Below, in pieces: positions 33,945-45,917 of a DNA stretch of 64,000 bases (positions within the stretch are counted from its first letter, which is position 1; every line of letters begins with the position of its first letter). The DNA is taken from NCBI RefSeq assembly GCF_014356525.2, contig NC_052505.1, positions 1,337,207 to 1,401,206 on the forward strand, in the 5' to 3' direction. A program made the position numbers and the translations under genes. The DNA comes from Nilaparvata lugens (taxonomy: Eukaryota > Arthropoda > Insecta > Hemiptera > Delphacidae). The notes below the pieces were generated by a model. The model saw nothing but the letters and a program-made list of their open reading frames with translations. It made no database searches and was not told where the DNA came from.

Positions 33945-34860
33945 GAAAGAGTGAGGAATATGAGTGAGTAAGAGGGAAAAGTGAGGAATCTGAGTGAGTG
34001 AGAGGGAAAAGTGAGGAGCCTGAGTGAGAGGGGAAAAGTGAGGAATCTGAGTGAGTGAGAGGGAAAAGTGTGGGATTCGAGAGAGTGAGATGGAATGAGT
34101 GAGGAACCTGAGTGAGTGAGAGGGGAGAAGTGGGGAATCTCAGTGAGTAAGAGGAGGAAAAGTGAGGAATCTGAGTGAGTGAGAGGGAGAATGTGAGGAA
34201 TCTGAGTGATTGAGAGGGAAAAAAGTGAGGGATTTGAGTGAGTGAGAGGGGAAAAGTGAGGAATCTGAGTGAGCGAGAAGGAATGAGTGAGGAATCTGAG
34301 TGAGCGAGAGGGAAACAGTAAAGGATCTGAGTGAGTAAGAAGGAAAAAGTGAGGAATCTGAGTGAGAAAGAGGGGGAAAAGTGAGGAACCTGAGTGAGCG
34401 AGAGGGAAAAATGAGGAACCTGAGTGAGTGAGAGGGAAAAGTGAGGAACCTGAGTGAGTGAGAGGGGAAAGTTAAGAAACCTGAGTGAGTGATGGGGAGA
34501 TAGTGTGGAATCTGAATGAGGGAGAGGGAAAACTGAGGGATCTGAGTGAGTGAGAGGGGAAAAAGTGGGGAATCTGAGTGAGTAAGAGGAGGAAAAGTGA
34601 GGAATCTGAGTGAGTGAGTGAGAGGAGAAGATTGAGGAATCTGAGTGAGTGAGAGGGAAGAGTGAGGGATTTTAGTGAGCGAGAGGGAATGAGTGAAGAA
34701 CCTAAGTTAGTGAGAGGGGAAAAAGTGAGGGATATGAGAGAGTGAGATGGAAAAATGAGGGTTCTGAGTGAGTGACAGGGAAGAGTGAGGAATCTGAATG
34801 AGTGAGAGGAAAAAGTGAGGAATCTGAGTGAGTGAGAGGGAAAAGCTGAGAAAAAGTAGT
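33945..34860. repeat. GA-rich minisatellite, about 30-bp unit
   Basis: About 30 units of gtgaggaatctgagtgagtg agagggaaaa-type sequence, purine-rich on the plus strand. Minus-strand frames repeating SLFPLTHSDS are artefacts. Confidence 0.9.
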
Positions 34861-35248
34861 GAGGAATTTAAAGGAGACAATAACAGACAAGTGCTGTATT
34901 CTCTCATCTGCTTCGCTCAATTCTTCCAAAGAGTGTCCTGTCTGCTATTTATTTTTTCTACACATTTATATTCATGAAGGAGGGAATGCGGCGATATAAA
35001 TAAGAGTGGAAAAAGAGGGTGCATGCTTATGTACAAGTATAAAATTTGATGAGTAGAAAAGTTTAATGAGTTTTCGCCGAGAGAAATTGGTTTGAGTATA
35101 AGGGTGGGTGGGGGTGGAGAACAAGATGTGCACAGATCTCCCGCGCTGCATCACAATATTATTGCAGCAGTAGTTGTTTTGTGGCTCTGAAGAGGGCGCT
35201 GTTGTGTGGTGGATTGTGAATTTTCCCGCCAAAACTTGAGTGCGTGTT

Positions 35249-35251
<3 letters not shown>

Positions 35252-35303
<52 letters not shown>
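35252..35303. repeat. GT microsatellite
   Basis: About 26 GT units following gcgtgttggtg. Confidence 0.95.
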
Positions 35304-35305
<2 letters not shown>

Positions 35306-35394
35306 GAACATTCACACAAACAAGTGTCATGCATTGGTGTCTTGATAAGCTTGCCGATTATTAACTTAAAACAATTTCCTCTTCAAACTTCTGC

Positions 35395-36420
35395 TGTTTC
35401 TTCTTCTTCATCTTCTCCACAACCTTCTTCATCCACTCTTCCTCCTCTTCTTAATCCACTCTTCCTCCTCTTCTTCATCAACTCCTCCCACGCTTCTTCT
35501 ACTTCACCCCCTTCTTCTTCTTTTTCTTCTTCTTCATCCACTCCTCCTTCGCTGCTGGCTCTTTTTCTTCATCAACTCCTTCACTGCTTCTTCGTCTTCT
35601 TCTCCTTCATCTACTTCTCCCCCATTTTTTTCTTTCTCTTCTTATTCATCTCCTCCATCTTCTTCTACTTCTACTCATTCCTCTTTATCTTCTTCTTCAT
35701 CATCACCAACTCCTTCTCCGATGCTGATTCTTTTTCTTCATCAACTTCTCTTTCGCTTCTTGTTCTTGTTGTTGCTGTTGTTGTTGTTCTTCTCCTTCTT
35801 CTTCTTTTTTTCTTCTTCATCTTCTCCTTTTTCTTCTTCATCTTCTTCTTTTTCTTCTTCTCCTTCTTCTTCATCAACCTCTTCTTTCTCTTCATCCACT
35901 CCTCCTCCGCTACTGATTCTTCTTCATCAACTCCTCCGCTTCTTTTTCTTCTTCTTCATCATCAACTCCTCCCCTGCTTCTTCGTCTCCTTCTTCATCTC
36001 CATCTAATCCTTCTTCTCGTTTATTCACTCCTCCTCTGCTGCTGGTTCTTCTTCTACTCCTTCTCCATCTTTTTCTTCATCGTCATCTACTCCTTCCTCT
36101 TCTTCTTCCTCCTTCTTCTTCATTATCCACTTCTCCGCTTTTTCTTCTTTATCTGTTTCTCCTCCTCCTTTTTTTCAACTCCTTCTACTTATTCCACTCC
36201 TCCTTCGCTTCTCCTTCTTCTTTTCCTTCTTCCTCTTTTTCTTCTTCTTCTTCTTCTTCTTCTTCTTCTTCTTCTTCCTCTCCTTCTTCTTCTGCTTCTC
36301 CTACTTCTTTTTCATCTCTTTCTTCGCAAACCACTCCTCCTCCGCTTCTTCTTCTTCTTTTTCATCTCTCTCTTCTTAAACCACTTCTCTTTTGCTTCTT
36401 CTTCTTCTTCTTCTTCTTCA
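35395..36420. repeat. 1-kb CTT-rich polypyrimidine tract
   Basis: Dominated by (TTC)n with interspersed tcatcaactcctcc modules. It creates long S/F/L/P-rich frames on the plus strand (up to 291 codons) and K/E/R-rich ones on the other. These are low-complexity and not genes. Confidence 0.9.
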
Positions 36421-36597
36421 TCCCCTTCATCATCATATCTCACCCCACTTTCGGCATCAATTCAAGCAGATTAAACACACAGCGGGCTCCAAGTTCAAGT
36501 CGAATCTTTAGTAGACCCCCCACTCCTTTATCACCCGCCCATTATCTCTTTGAACTTTCTCGCATGCCGCCGCTTAACTCCTTTTCCACTACATAAA

Positions 36598-36625
36598 CGC
36601 GCCGCGCCGCGCCGCGCCGCCAAGC
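36598..36625. repeat. GCCGC pentanucleotide repeat
   Basis: cgcgccgcgccgcgccgcgc: five near-perfect GCCGC units in an AT-rich region. CpG-dense. Confidence 0.85.
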
Positions 36626-36770
36626 TCGAAGATTCCTGATTATGAACGTTTCATCAAGACTGAACATTATTAGTGTTGGTAGGCCTGCAATATTATATCA
36701 AGTAATCGTTTAGCGGCCAGATATGTTCATGGTTGATAAACTGGCAAAGTTTACTGTTGCTAACTGATGC

Positions 36771-36951
36771 TAGAAAGGGAGATTCGAAAAAGTCGGGTTG
36801 AGATTGAGAGAACTATGGTTGAACAGAGAGGGTTCACCATCAAAAACTGATGAAATTTTGAAGATAATAGTCAGGTTAAGATGGGGAGATCTTTGGTTCA
36901 TAAATGATTCGTTATTAACGGATTTCACCATTGCAGACCAAACAAAACAAA
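36771..36951 (+). repeat. 91-bp satellite, diverged left part
   Basis: Two old monomers (gagattcgaaaaagtcgggt; attgcagaccaaacaaaac) that continue at 37630 after removal of R1 copy F. Confidence 0.75.
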
Positions 36952-37629
36952 TCTGGAGTGGCGCACTCACACAGTTTTCCTTGCCGTTAAGAGAATTGAT
37001 CAGCTTATGCTAGTGTTCAAACGCATCTCAAGTCTACTATTCAAATATCTAAGCCAGCTGGTGACAGGACAATAACGCTGGAGACACACGAAGTGTGACG
37101 AGTGAATGATTTAATAGAATCAACAGTTGTCAACAGTTTGCAATATTGAAATAATCACATTTTCTCAAATTTCGAGCTTATTTTCAATTTTAGGTGAAAA
37201 TGTTACAAAACATTAATTGTAGAGATGTTCATGCTTAATCTTTTCCACTTGAAATTTTTGTTTAAATTGTATCTGAAGCCTGATAATTGGGAATCTAAAA
37301 TCAATCTTTGCATAGATGAGGCGGAGGTCCTGGAATTTTTACAGATATGGGACGTTTGGCAGTTGATAGAGCTTATCAATGACTTTTTTAGGTGAAAAAT
37401 TGATCAAAATCGTTGGAGCCGTATTCGAGAAAATCGCGAAAAACCCTGTTTTTGACAACATTTTCGCCATTTTAGCTGCCATCTTGAATATTGCATTTGA
37501 TCGAGATTGTTCGTGTCGGATCCTTATATTGTTAGGACCTTAAGCTCCGAATTTTAAGTCATTGAGGTACCTTAATTTTATTCGGAAAGTAATACTTTTT
37601 TTACCTATGGTAATAGGGCAAGGAAAGTA
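36952..37629 (+). mobile_element. R1 element inside the satellite (copy F)
   Basis: TCTGGAGTGGCGCACTCACA to GGCAAGGAAAGT. The CA tract and its neighbours are deleted. The satellite reads through on both sides, limiting any target duplication to about 0-3 bases. Confidence 0.85.
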
Positions 37630-38575
37630 ACTTGAGATTCAAAAGACTCGGTTGTGATTGAGAGATCAATGGTTGATGGTTCAAACTAACAGATTTGATC
37701 ATTATGAACTGAGGAAAAAACTGGAGATTTGAAAAACTCAGGTTGTGATTGAGAGATCTATGGTTGATGGTTGAAACTAACAGATTTGACCATTATAAAC
37801 TGAGGAAAAAACTGGAGATTTGAAAGACTCAGGTTGTGATTGAGAGATCTATGGTTGATGGTTGAAACTAACAGATTTGACCATTATAAACTGAGGAAAA
37901 AACTGGAGATTTGAAAGACTCAGGTTGTGATTGAGAGATCTATGGTTGATGGTTGAAACTAACAGATTTGATCATTATAAACTGAGGAAAAAACTGGAGA
38001 TTTGAAAGACTCAGGTTGTGATTGAGAGATCTATGGTTGATGGTTGAAACTAACAGATTTGACCATTATAAACTGAGGAAAAAACTGGAGTTTTAAAGGA
38101 CTCAGGTTGTGATTGAGAGATCCATGGTTGATAGTTTTGTAACAGAGTTCTTCATTGCAAAAAGAACTAGAGATTCAGTACTCAGGTTTAAAGGGGGAGA
38201 TCCATTTTTGATTGTTGGAAATTAAATTTTGCCATTATAAACTAAAGAATTAACTGGAGATTTAAAAGATTCAGGTTGTGATTGAGAGATCTATGGTGGA
38301 TGGTACAATACTAACAAATTCCACCATTGCAGATGAAAAGCTAGAGATTCGGAAGACTCAGATAGAAATGAGGTGAGGTTCGAAATCAACAGATTTCACC
38401 ATTGCAGACTAAAGAAAAACTAGAGATCTAAAGAATCGGGTAGAAATGATCTATGGTTGATGGTTTAAAACTGAGAGAGTTCACCATTAAAAATTAATGA
38501 AAAACTAGAGGTTCGAAAGACCCGATGGGGAGATCTATGGTTGATAGTTAGAAACTAACTAAATTTAATAAAATT
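37630..38575 (+). repeat. 91-bp satellite array, main part
   Basis: Exact 91-base spacing of ctggag at 37721, 37812, 37903, 37994 and 38085, with nearly identical monomers. From 38100 the monomers are diverged and shortened. Core words: tcaggttgtgattgagagat, ctatggttgatggt. Confidence 0.95.
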
Positions 38576-39182
38576 CCATTCAAGATGGCGGAAAAAATGG
38601 CGGATAATTACTAAAAAAACATGTTTTTCACGTTTTTCTCGAAAACGACTCTAACAATTTTCTTCAAATTTATACCATGGATAGCTATTTATGAGCCCTA
38701 TCAACTGACATGAGTCTCATTTCTGGGAAAATTGCAGGAGCTCCGTTATATTCTTGAGAAAAATGGTGGATAATTACTAGAAAACCATGTTTTTCACGAT
38801 TTTCTCAAAAATAACTTCACCGATTTTTTTCATACCCTGTATAGTTATTTATCAGCTCTATCAACTAGCATGAGTCTCCGTTCTGGAAAACTGATGGGGG
38901 GTCCACCCCATCCTTGAGAAATGGACTTAGTAACCTCCTTCTCATGCATGATGTAGGTAGGTAGCGCAGTTCATAAAAAGAACACATAGTCGAGATATTT
39001 CATCTGTAAAACAGCTTTTTTGACGACTTTGAAAAAATTACGACTAAAAAAAAATAATCGAATTTCACAATTTACACAAAGGAAAAAGTACTCTGAAAAC
39101 AATTATATATACACATATACAGAAGTCTGATCGTAGTTTCAAATATGAGCAAGGAAAGTTGTGTGAGTGTACCACACCACAT
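38576..39182 (-). mobile_element. R1 subfamily 2, minus, 3' end missing
   Basis: Matches 58915-59600 in reverse; ends gtgtgagtgtaccacacca. The part with the CA tract and hairpin is absent. It directly follows the satellite. Confidence 0.75.
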
Positions 39183-39189
39183 TTTTCTA

Positions 39190-39590
39190 AAAGCAAAAAG
39201 TGATTTAATAATAAGCAGTTCGTGATGGAAAACAACATTGAACAATAATTCTCATCTTGAGGTGAAATAATGTGTTCTACTTAACTAGAAAAAATTATTT
39301 CAAAATTGAAAATTGTTTTCACTAGCCTTCGTGATATCAACAACTCGAGATCATACCAGCAACTGTGAATCAATAAATTATCCCACATAGATTTTTAGAT
39401 TTCATAATAAATATTTTCGTAATTTAAAAGAATAAAGTGTCCACTAAGCATCACAAGGCCTCAACATGAGGTCTTTGATAGGGAGCGAAATAGCTTTTTA
39501 AACCAAATATCCTGCAGCATATAAAGTGGATTATGTTTGTCTCGAAATTATTTCTTCTACTGGAAACTGAAAATTATTAAATTCATTTTA
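39190..39590. other. AT-rich sequence, no feature
   Basis: No repeats with other parts of the window were recognised and no motif-bearing frames. Confidence 0.35.
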
Positions 39591-39592
39591 CT

Positions 39593-40046
39593 TTCCTTGC
39601 CCTATTACCATAGGTAAGGAAAGTATTGCTTTCCAAAAAAATTTAAGGTACCCTAATTTCATGTTTTCTATACGTTTCATTACTTTCCTTGCCCTATTAC
39701 CATAGGTAAGGAAAATGCTTCCCAAAAAAATTCAGGGTACCCTAATTTAATGTTTTCTATACGTTTCAAGGTCCCCTGAGCCCAAAAAAATTAACATTTT
39801 CACCTGAAATTGAAAATAAGCTTTAAATTCGAGAAAATGTGATTATTCAATTGCAAATTATTGTTGATTCTATTAAATCATTCACTATGAAGAGATAGCA
39901 GACCTCATGTGTGTCTCCAGCGTTATTGCCCTGTCACCAGCTGGCTCAAATCTTTGAATAGTAGACTTGAGATGCGCGGTAACACTAGCGTCAGGTCATC
40001 AATTTTCATAACGGCAAGGAAAGTTGTGTGAGTGCGCCACACCAGA
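39593..40046 (-). mobile_element. R1 element with doubled 3' end (copy G)
   Basis: Two tandem 3' hairpin termini (cttgccctattaccataggt at 39598 and 39688), then a large internal deletion and the usual gcgccacaccaga at the other end. The same doubling exists at 59703-59890. Confidence 0.8.
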
Positions 40047-40524
40047 TTTTTTAAAAATATTTTGCAGCTCTTACGGTAATCGAATTGAATTCAGCTCCCG
40101 CTTATAAAGTGGAGTATGAATAGTTCGTTCCAAGTATAATTTCTTCTACTGTTGACTGAAAATTATTAAATTGAATTTAAAAGATTTTGCAGCATTCACA
40201 AAAATAAAATCTTATTTACTTCTCCCATGGTCATACGGGTGTCTTCAAATCTCGAGTGTACCGTATACATTTCAGAATAATTCGGTGGAAACTCAGAAGA
40301 TGTTCGTAAGTATATTGCTTATATAGTAGAATAAATACATAGTAGAGTATATAATAATAGTAATGTTCACGTTATAATGGCAGTGTTTGATTGGCAATGG
40401 TATGTCTATCCTTGTCTATCATTCAACAAAAATGATAGCGCTATCTCTTTCTCGCTTAGCTCTGTTGCCAGATCGTCTTTTAACAATGTAGAATTATTGA
40501 ATCAATAAACAAAAAAATCTTTTT

Positions 40525-40655
40525 TCAATTATTTATTTATGTATTTATACAATAAGTACATTATCAAAATGATAAGGAGAGGAAAAATAAGGTAACCTCG
40601 TACTATTCCTCTCCCAAATTTAGATAACACATAGTACGAAATAGATTAAATCTTG
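40525..40655 (-). mobile_element. LINE 3' UTR fragment (R8) in R2
   Basis: tattcctctcccaaatttag matches 22630-22650 and 62225-62245 (inverse). Confidence 0.6.
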
Positions 40656-40656
40656 T

Positions 40657-41092
40657 ATTGAATGAAAAAGACTAAGAACTTGTCAAAAACCACAGATTTA
40701 TTGATACTTAGAAAGACTGGTTTCGGTTATTACACCATTGTCAATCTCTGATAAACTAAAACTAAATACAAGAGCAGCAGAATTTATACTGGTAGGCGAG
40801 TACTGCTAGTGGTCAAGGGCATGAACGCCTGCCATTGGCCCAGCTAGACAGTCTCCTCCCACTCAACCGTTGTGACACCGTTGAGTGGGAGGAGACTGTC
40901 TAGCTGGGCCAATGGCAGCCGTTCATGCCCTTGACCACTAGCAGTATTCGCCCACTTGTGAAAATTCTGCTACTCTTGTATTCAGTTTTAGTTTATCAGA
41001 GATTGACAATGGTGCAATAATCGAAACCGATCTTTCTAAGTATCAATAAATCTGTGGTTTTTGACAAGTTCTTAGTCTTTTTCATTCAATAT
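40657..41092. mobile_element. 436-bp foldback, Penelope-like
   Basis: Arms of about 210 bp (attgaatgaaaaagactaag; inverse cttagtctttttcattcaat) meet at caaccgttgtgacaccgttg near 40870. Right arm has TTGACAA (41003-41009), a short stem and GAAAC (41023-41027), again a hammerhead-like layout. No RT coding sequence. Confidence 0.75.
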
Positions 41093-41281
41093 GAATAATT
41101 ACCAGTTAATATAACATCAATAAACCTCTATCAGCTCTAGTCTATGGAAGGCATTGACAAGACAGAAGATCGGTGACGTTGTTCTGCTATCTTCCTCCAC
41201 TGCCATTAAAATATGGATCTCACTATAGAAGGCCGTGTCTTACAATGTTGATTTGTGAGATGTCAGCATGACTTGTTAAGT

Positions 41282-42585
41282 GAATTAGGAGGGTGTAAAA
41301 GGAGTGATGAGGAGGGAGATGGTGATAAGGAGGGGTAATAGGGAGTGATAAAGAGAGGGAAATTGGGAATGATAGTGGGGAGAATAAAGATTGATATGGA
41401 GAGAGAATCAGGAATGATAGAGAGGGAAATAAGGAGTGATAAAGAGAGAGAATAAGGAATGATAGAGAGGGAAATAAGGAGTTATAAGAAGAGAGAATAA
41501 GAAATGATAGAGAGGGAAATAAGGATTGATAAGGAGAGGGAATAAGGAATGATGATGAAGGGAATAAGGAGTGATAAGGAGAGAGAATAAGGAATGATAG
41601 AGAGGGGAGTAAGGTGTGATGAGAAGAGAGAATTCGGAATGATAGAAAGGAGAATAAAGAATGATGAAGTGAGAGAATCAGGAATGATAATGAGGGGAAT
41701 AAGGAGTGATAAGGAGAGAGAATAAGGTATGATAGAGAGGGAAACAAGGTGTGATAAGGAGAGAGAATAAGAAATGATAGAGAGGGGAATAATGAGTAAG
41801 GAGTAAGAAGAATACTTATAGTATTTTAAGGAGAGAGAATATGGAAAGATAATGAGGGGAAGAATGAGTGATAAGGAGAGAGAATAAGGAATGATAATGT
41901 GCGAAATAAGGAGAGATAAGGTGAGAGAATAATTAATAATAGTGAGGGAAATAAGGAGAGATAAGGAGAGAGAATAAGGAATCATAGGAAGGGGAGTGAG
42001 GTATGATAAGGAGAGAGAATAAGGAATCATAGAAAGGGGAGTAAGGTATGATAAGGAGAGAGAATAAGGAATCATAGAAAGGGGAGTGAGGAATGATAAG
42101 GAGAGAGAATAAGGACTCATATGAAGGGAAATAAGGAATGATAAGGAGAGAGAATAAGGAATGATAGAGAGGGAGAAGAAGGGTGATAAAGAAAGAAAAT
42201 AAGGAATGATAGAGAGGGGAATAAGGAATGATAAGGAGAGGGGAATAATGAGTAAGAAGTAAGGAGAATTCTTATAATATTATAAGGAGAGAGAATATGG
42301 AATGATAATGAGGGGAATAAGGAATGATATGGAGAGAGAATAAGAAATGAAAGAGAGGAGAATAAGAAGTGATGAGGAGAGAGAATAAAGGAATGATAGA
42401 AAGGGGGAAGAATGGGTGATGAGGTATGGGATAAGGAAGGAGAAAAAGGAGTGATAAGGAGACGAAATTAGAAGTTATAGAGAAGAGAATAAGGAGCGAT
42501 AAGGAGGGGGAATGGGAATTGATGAGGAGGGGGATAAGGAGTGATAAGGAGGGTGAATAAGGAGTGATAAGGAGGGTTTCAGTGT
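41282..42585. repeat. GA-rich minisatellite, about 45-bp unit
   Basis: Repeats of ggagagagaataaggaatga then tagagaggggaataaggagt. About 1.3 kb, purine-rich on the plus strand. Minus-strand frames rich in S, L, P, I are artefacts. Confidence 0.9.
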
Positions 42586-42830
42586 CGGGAAACCTGGTCA
42601 CGAGAGGAGGCTGGTTGCTGTGACATACACCTTGAGTAATGAACTATTCTCACACCAATTAGTCTCAGTTTCGACGTGATTCACCAGTCACGTGACGTCA
42701 CAAGCTTCACAACGTCTTCAGCTTTCGGATTCTGCGACATTTTATGAGAAATCCTACTCTGAAATTGGATGAGTTGACTCTTCACTAAAATAACTATGTT
42801 GTTATAGGAATATCATACTATAATAATGGC
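42586..42830. other. Unique sequence
   Basis: Contains gtcacgtgacgtcac near 42691, a palindromic word. No gene. Confidence 0.35.
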
Positions 42831-42831
42831 C

Positions 42832-43190
42832 CATATGAATAAAATTAAGCATTTGCTTACACTTCTAAAATATGGAGCATTTGCTTCATTTTCTATGAAT
42901 AAACGTGAGCAAAATCTTTTGATCATGCTCATCAAAAAAATAGTTTGAGCATTTGCTCAAAAGTAGAAGCTTTTGCTCAAAATTGTATGAATAAACTAGA
43001 GCATTTGCTCAACTTATGGAGCATTTGCTTCATTTTCTATGAATAAACGTGAGCAAAACCTTTTGCTCATGTTCACCAAAAAAATAGTTTGAGCATTTGC
43101 TCAAAAGTAAAAGCTTTTGCTCAAAATTGTATGAATAAACTAGAACATTTGCTCAACTTTTGAAGCAAATGCTTCAAAAAAGGTGAGTCT
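42832..43190. repeat. GAGCATTTGCTC repeat (R13), 144-bp tandem pair
   Basis: Two copies spaced 144 bases (tatggagcatttgcttca at 42871 and 43015) and many gagcatttgctc half-palindromes. Related words occur inside the large palindrome (44027-44131 and inverse). Confidence 0.75.
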
Positions 43191-43430
43191 AGTCTAGAGC
43201 AGCTTATCACCTTCTGCTCATAGTAAAATGGCTCAACTAATTTGTATGAGGAAGAGGAGACTATACCAGATACGATCACAACCAATAGTTGAGAACTATA
43301 AAACTCTTTTTAGATTCATCCATGATATATATCACCATTATCCCTACGAAAGAATAAATACAAAAGATAGCTACCTGTTATAAAGATAGCCATCACAAAA
43401 TAGGAAATAGGCATTTAAGAAGATGAGAGT

Positions 43431-45266
43431 GTAACTGTACAAAACAGAAACAATATTATAATTATACTAATGAATATTATAATTATACTATAATGAATAG
43501 TTATCAAACATCATTTTATTGTTGGTTATGTATGCTATGCTACGATAAACGAACTATCAGCGCATGCGCAGAGGAGCAAGCAGACTACAATAATTGACCA
43601 ATGAGAGCTTAGATAGATAGTAACTGTACCAGGTCGGACAATTTAACACACTTCGACTGTAGGGCAGGATTTTGGAGCTGGAACAGGTTTCTGGAACAGA
43701 ATCTGTCAAAATTCCTTCCATGGAACGCGGAACTCTTTACTTGGTAAATTGTGAATCGGACAATTTACCACATTCCATGTACACAGAACGGGCCCAGTAG
43801 CTCTTGCTGATTTAAACCTATTTGAGTTGTGACAGAATTAATGGTTACTTGGAATATCCTATTGTAGTTTTATACTTTAGCCCTGAATATAAATTAAATA
43901 GATAAATATTGTAATATGTAATGGCATTAATGTCCAAAACATGTTGTGATAAAATAATTTACAAAGGTACTCAGATTTATATTTCTATGTATATTGGAAG
44001 TAGCCCCTAAGAAGAAAGACAATATGAATAAAACCAGAGAAAATACTCATGAGCAAGAGCATGGAGCATAAGGTTTTGCTCATGAGCAAAAGGTAGAAGC
44101 AAAAGCATTTGCTCATTTTTATATGAATAAGCTTTACCTTATACTCTTACCTTAAGCTCCTGAATTCTGGAGCAAATCTCACGTATTTTAACGATTTTTC
44201 ATCAGCTGATTCGCTTTTGTAGCCTTAATTTGTTTTTATAGCTAACGGAAGCGCTAAAAGAATATGCAAGTAAGGTGCACCGCTTGTGTTTGCGTCGTCT
44301 GCTCTGTTTTCTATTCATGAATAGAGTTTTAGGTTAGTTGAGTATAGAATTTATACTCAACTAACCTAAAACTCTATTCATGAATAGAAAACAGAGCAGA
44401 CGACGCAAACACAAGCGGTGCACCTTACTTGCATATTTAGCGCTTCCGTTAGCTATAAAAACAAATTAAGGCTACAAAAGCGAATCAGCTGATGAAAAAT
44501 CGTTAAAATACGTGAGCATTTGCTCCAGAGTTCAGGAGCATAAGGTAAGAGTATAAGGTAAAGCTTATTCATATAAAAATGAGCAAATGCTTTTGCTTCT
44601 ACCTTTTGCTCATGAGCAAAACCTTATGCTCCATGCTCTTGCTCATGAGTATTTTCTCTGGTTTTATTCATATTGTCTTTCTTCTTAGGGGCTACTTCCA
44701 ATATACATAGAAATATAAATCTGAGTACCTTTGTAAATTATTTTATCACAACATGTTTTGGACATTAATGCCATTACATATTACAATATTTATCTATTTA
44801 ATTTATATTCAGGGCTAAAGTATAAAACTACAATAGGATATTCCAAGTAACCATTAATTCTGTCACAACTCAAATAGGTTTAAATCAGCAAGAGCTACTG
44901 GGCCCGTTCTGTGTACATGGAATGTGGTAAATTGTCCGATTCACAATTTACCAAGTAAAGAGTTCCGCGTTCCATGGAAGGAATTTTGACAGATTCTGTT
45001 CCAGAAACCTGTTCCAGCTCCAAAATCCTGCCCTACAGTCGAAGTGTGTTAAATTGTCCGACCTGGTACAGTTACTATCTATCTAAGCTCTCATTGGTCA
45101 ATTATTGTAGTCTGCTTGCTCCTCTGCGCATGCGCTGATAGTTCGTTTATCGTAGCATAGCATACATAACCAACAATAAAATGATGTTTGATAACTATTC
45201 ATTATAGTATAATTATAATATTCATTAGTATAATTTATAATATTGTTTCTGTTTTGTACAGTTAAA
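43431..45266. repeat. 1.84-kb near-perfect palindrome
   Basis: Left arm 43431-44346 and right arm 44352-45266 are inverse copies with a 5-base spacer gaatt (44347-44351). Only a few differences are seen, such as a 4-base indel near 44255/44438 and single changes near 44175. Arms contain unique-looking sequence plus R13-type hairpins. Non-coding; the outer ends read taactgtacaaaac and gttttgtacagtta. It might be a genuine inverted duplication or an assembly artefact. Confidence 0.9.
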
Positions 45267-45267
45267 T

Positions 45268-45345
45268 TTTCATTTTGTTTCATTTTATTTTAATGATGTA
45301 ATGTGCTTTTTTGGCGAAATAAATATTCAATTCAATTCAATTAAA
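45268..45345 (+). mobile_element. LINE 3' tail with AATTC repeat
   Basis: ggcgaaataaatattcaatt then caattcaatt directly after the palindrome. Confidence 0.5.
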
Positions 45346-45910
45346 TGAATTTTTCTCGATAGAAAATTTGAGAGTAATGGAATAAAAGAAATTTACACTT
45401 TTCTAGACGGTAGGTTTGTAAAACAGCCTTTCTCCATTCACGCAGCTAGTAAACGACACATTTTAGTGTAAATCAACTTTATATGTGCGCGCCAAAAGCT
45501 TGAACCAACGATTTTGAAATGGCGTTCCCTGGGGACATTTTGCACTAGTCACGTGATGGAACAATTTACGATAGGAACTGGAACAATTTACTGTACACAG
45601 AACGTACACATTCTCAATTGTCAACTTTCCAATTGATAAAATGAAATGTTACTTGACTTGAATGAAACTTTTTAATAAATTACCGTTGAGTGCTAGAGAG
45701 GCAGATGGGAAAGTATACAAGGTTGCCATGAGTATATGATTTTTATTTTATTTATATTTATATTACAAGAAGCCCAATACAGGAAAGAGATGAATAAGAA
45801 GGTTGCCATGTCTGAAAAAGAAAGCATTTTGCACGGTAGGAGAGCTTTTAGCTGGGAGTAGGCTACTACTGGTGTAACATTTTGAAGTTATTCCTCTTCT
45901 TATAATATAG
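45346..45910. other. Unique AT-rich stretch
   Basis: No gene or element ends recognised. Confidence 0.35.
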
Positions 45911-45917
45911 ACTTTAA

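Larger units (their letters stand above)
40358..41225 (+). mobile_element. R2 MITE with two nested insertions
   Basis: Left end TAGTAATGTTCACG (two changes) and right end CACTA|TA. The interior holds a LINE tail fragment (40525-40655) and a 436-bp foldback (40657-41092). Confidence 0.8.

Noticed and set aside
33945..34860. Possible CRISPR-like array
   Set aside because: Units are contiguous with no spacers, in an insect genome; it is a minisatellite.
35324..36596. Long plus-strand frames (227 and 291 codons) of S/F/L/P
   Set aside because: Translation of a CTT-rich tract. Low complexity, present in several frames, no domain.
37630..38100. Regular 91-bp repeats as a CRISPR or rDNA spacer
   Set aside because: No unique spacers and no rRNA nearby. 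It is a satellite.
41223..42601. Minus-strand frames of up to 212 codons with repeating SLSLLI
   Set aside because: By-product of the GA-rich minisatellite.
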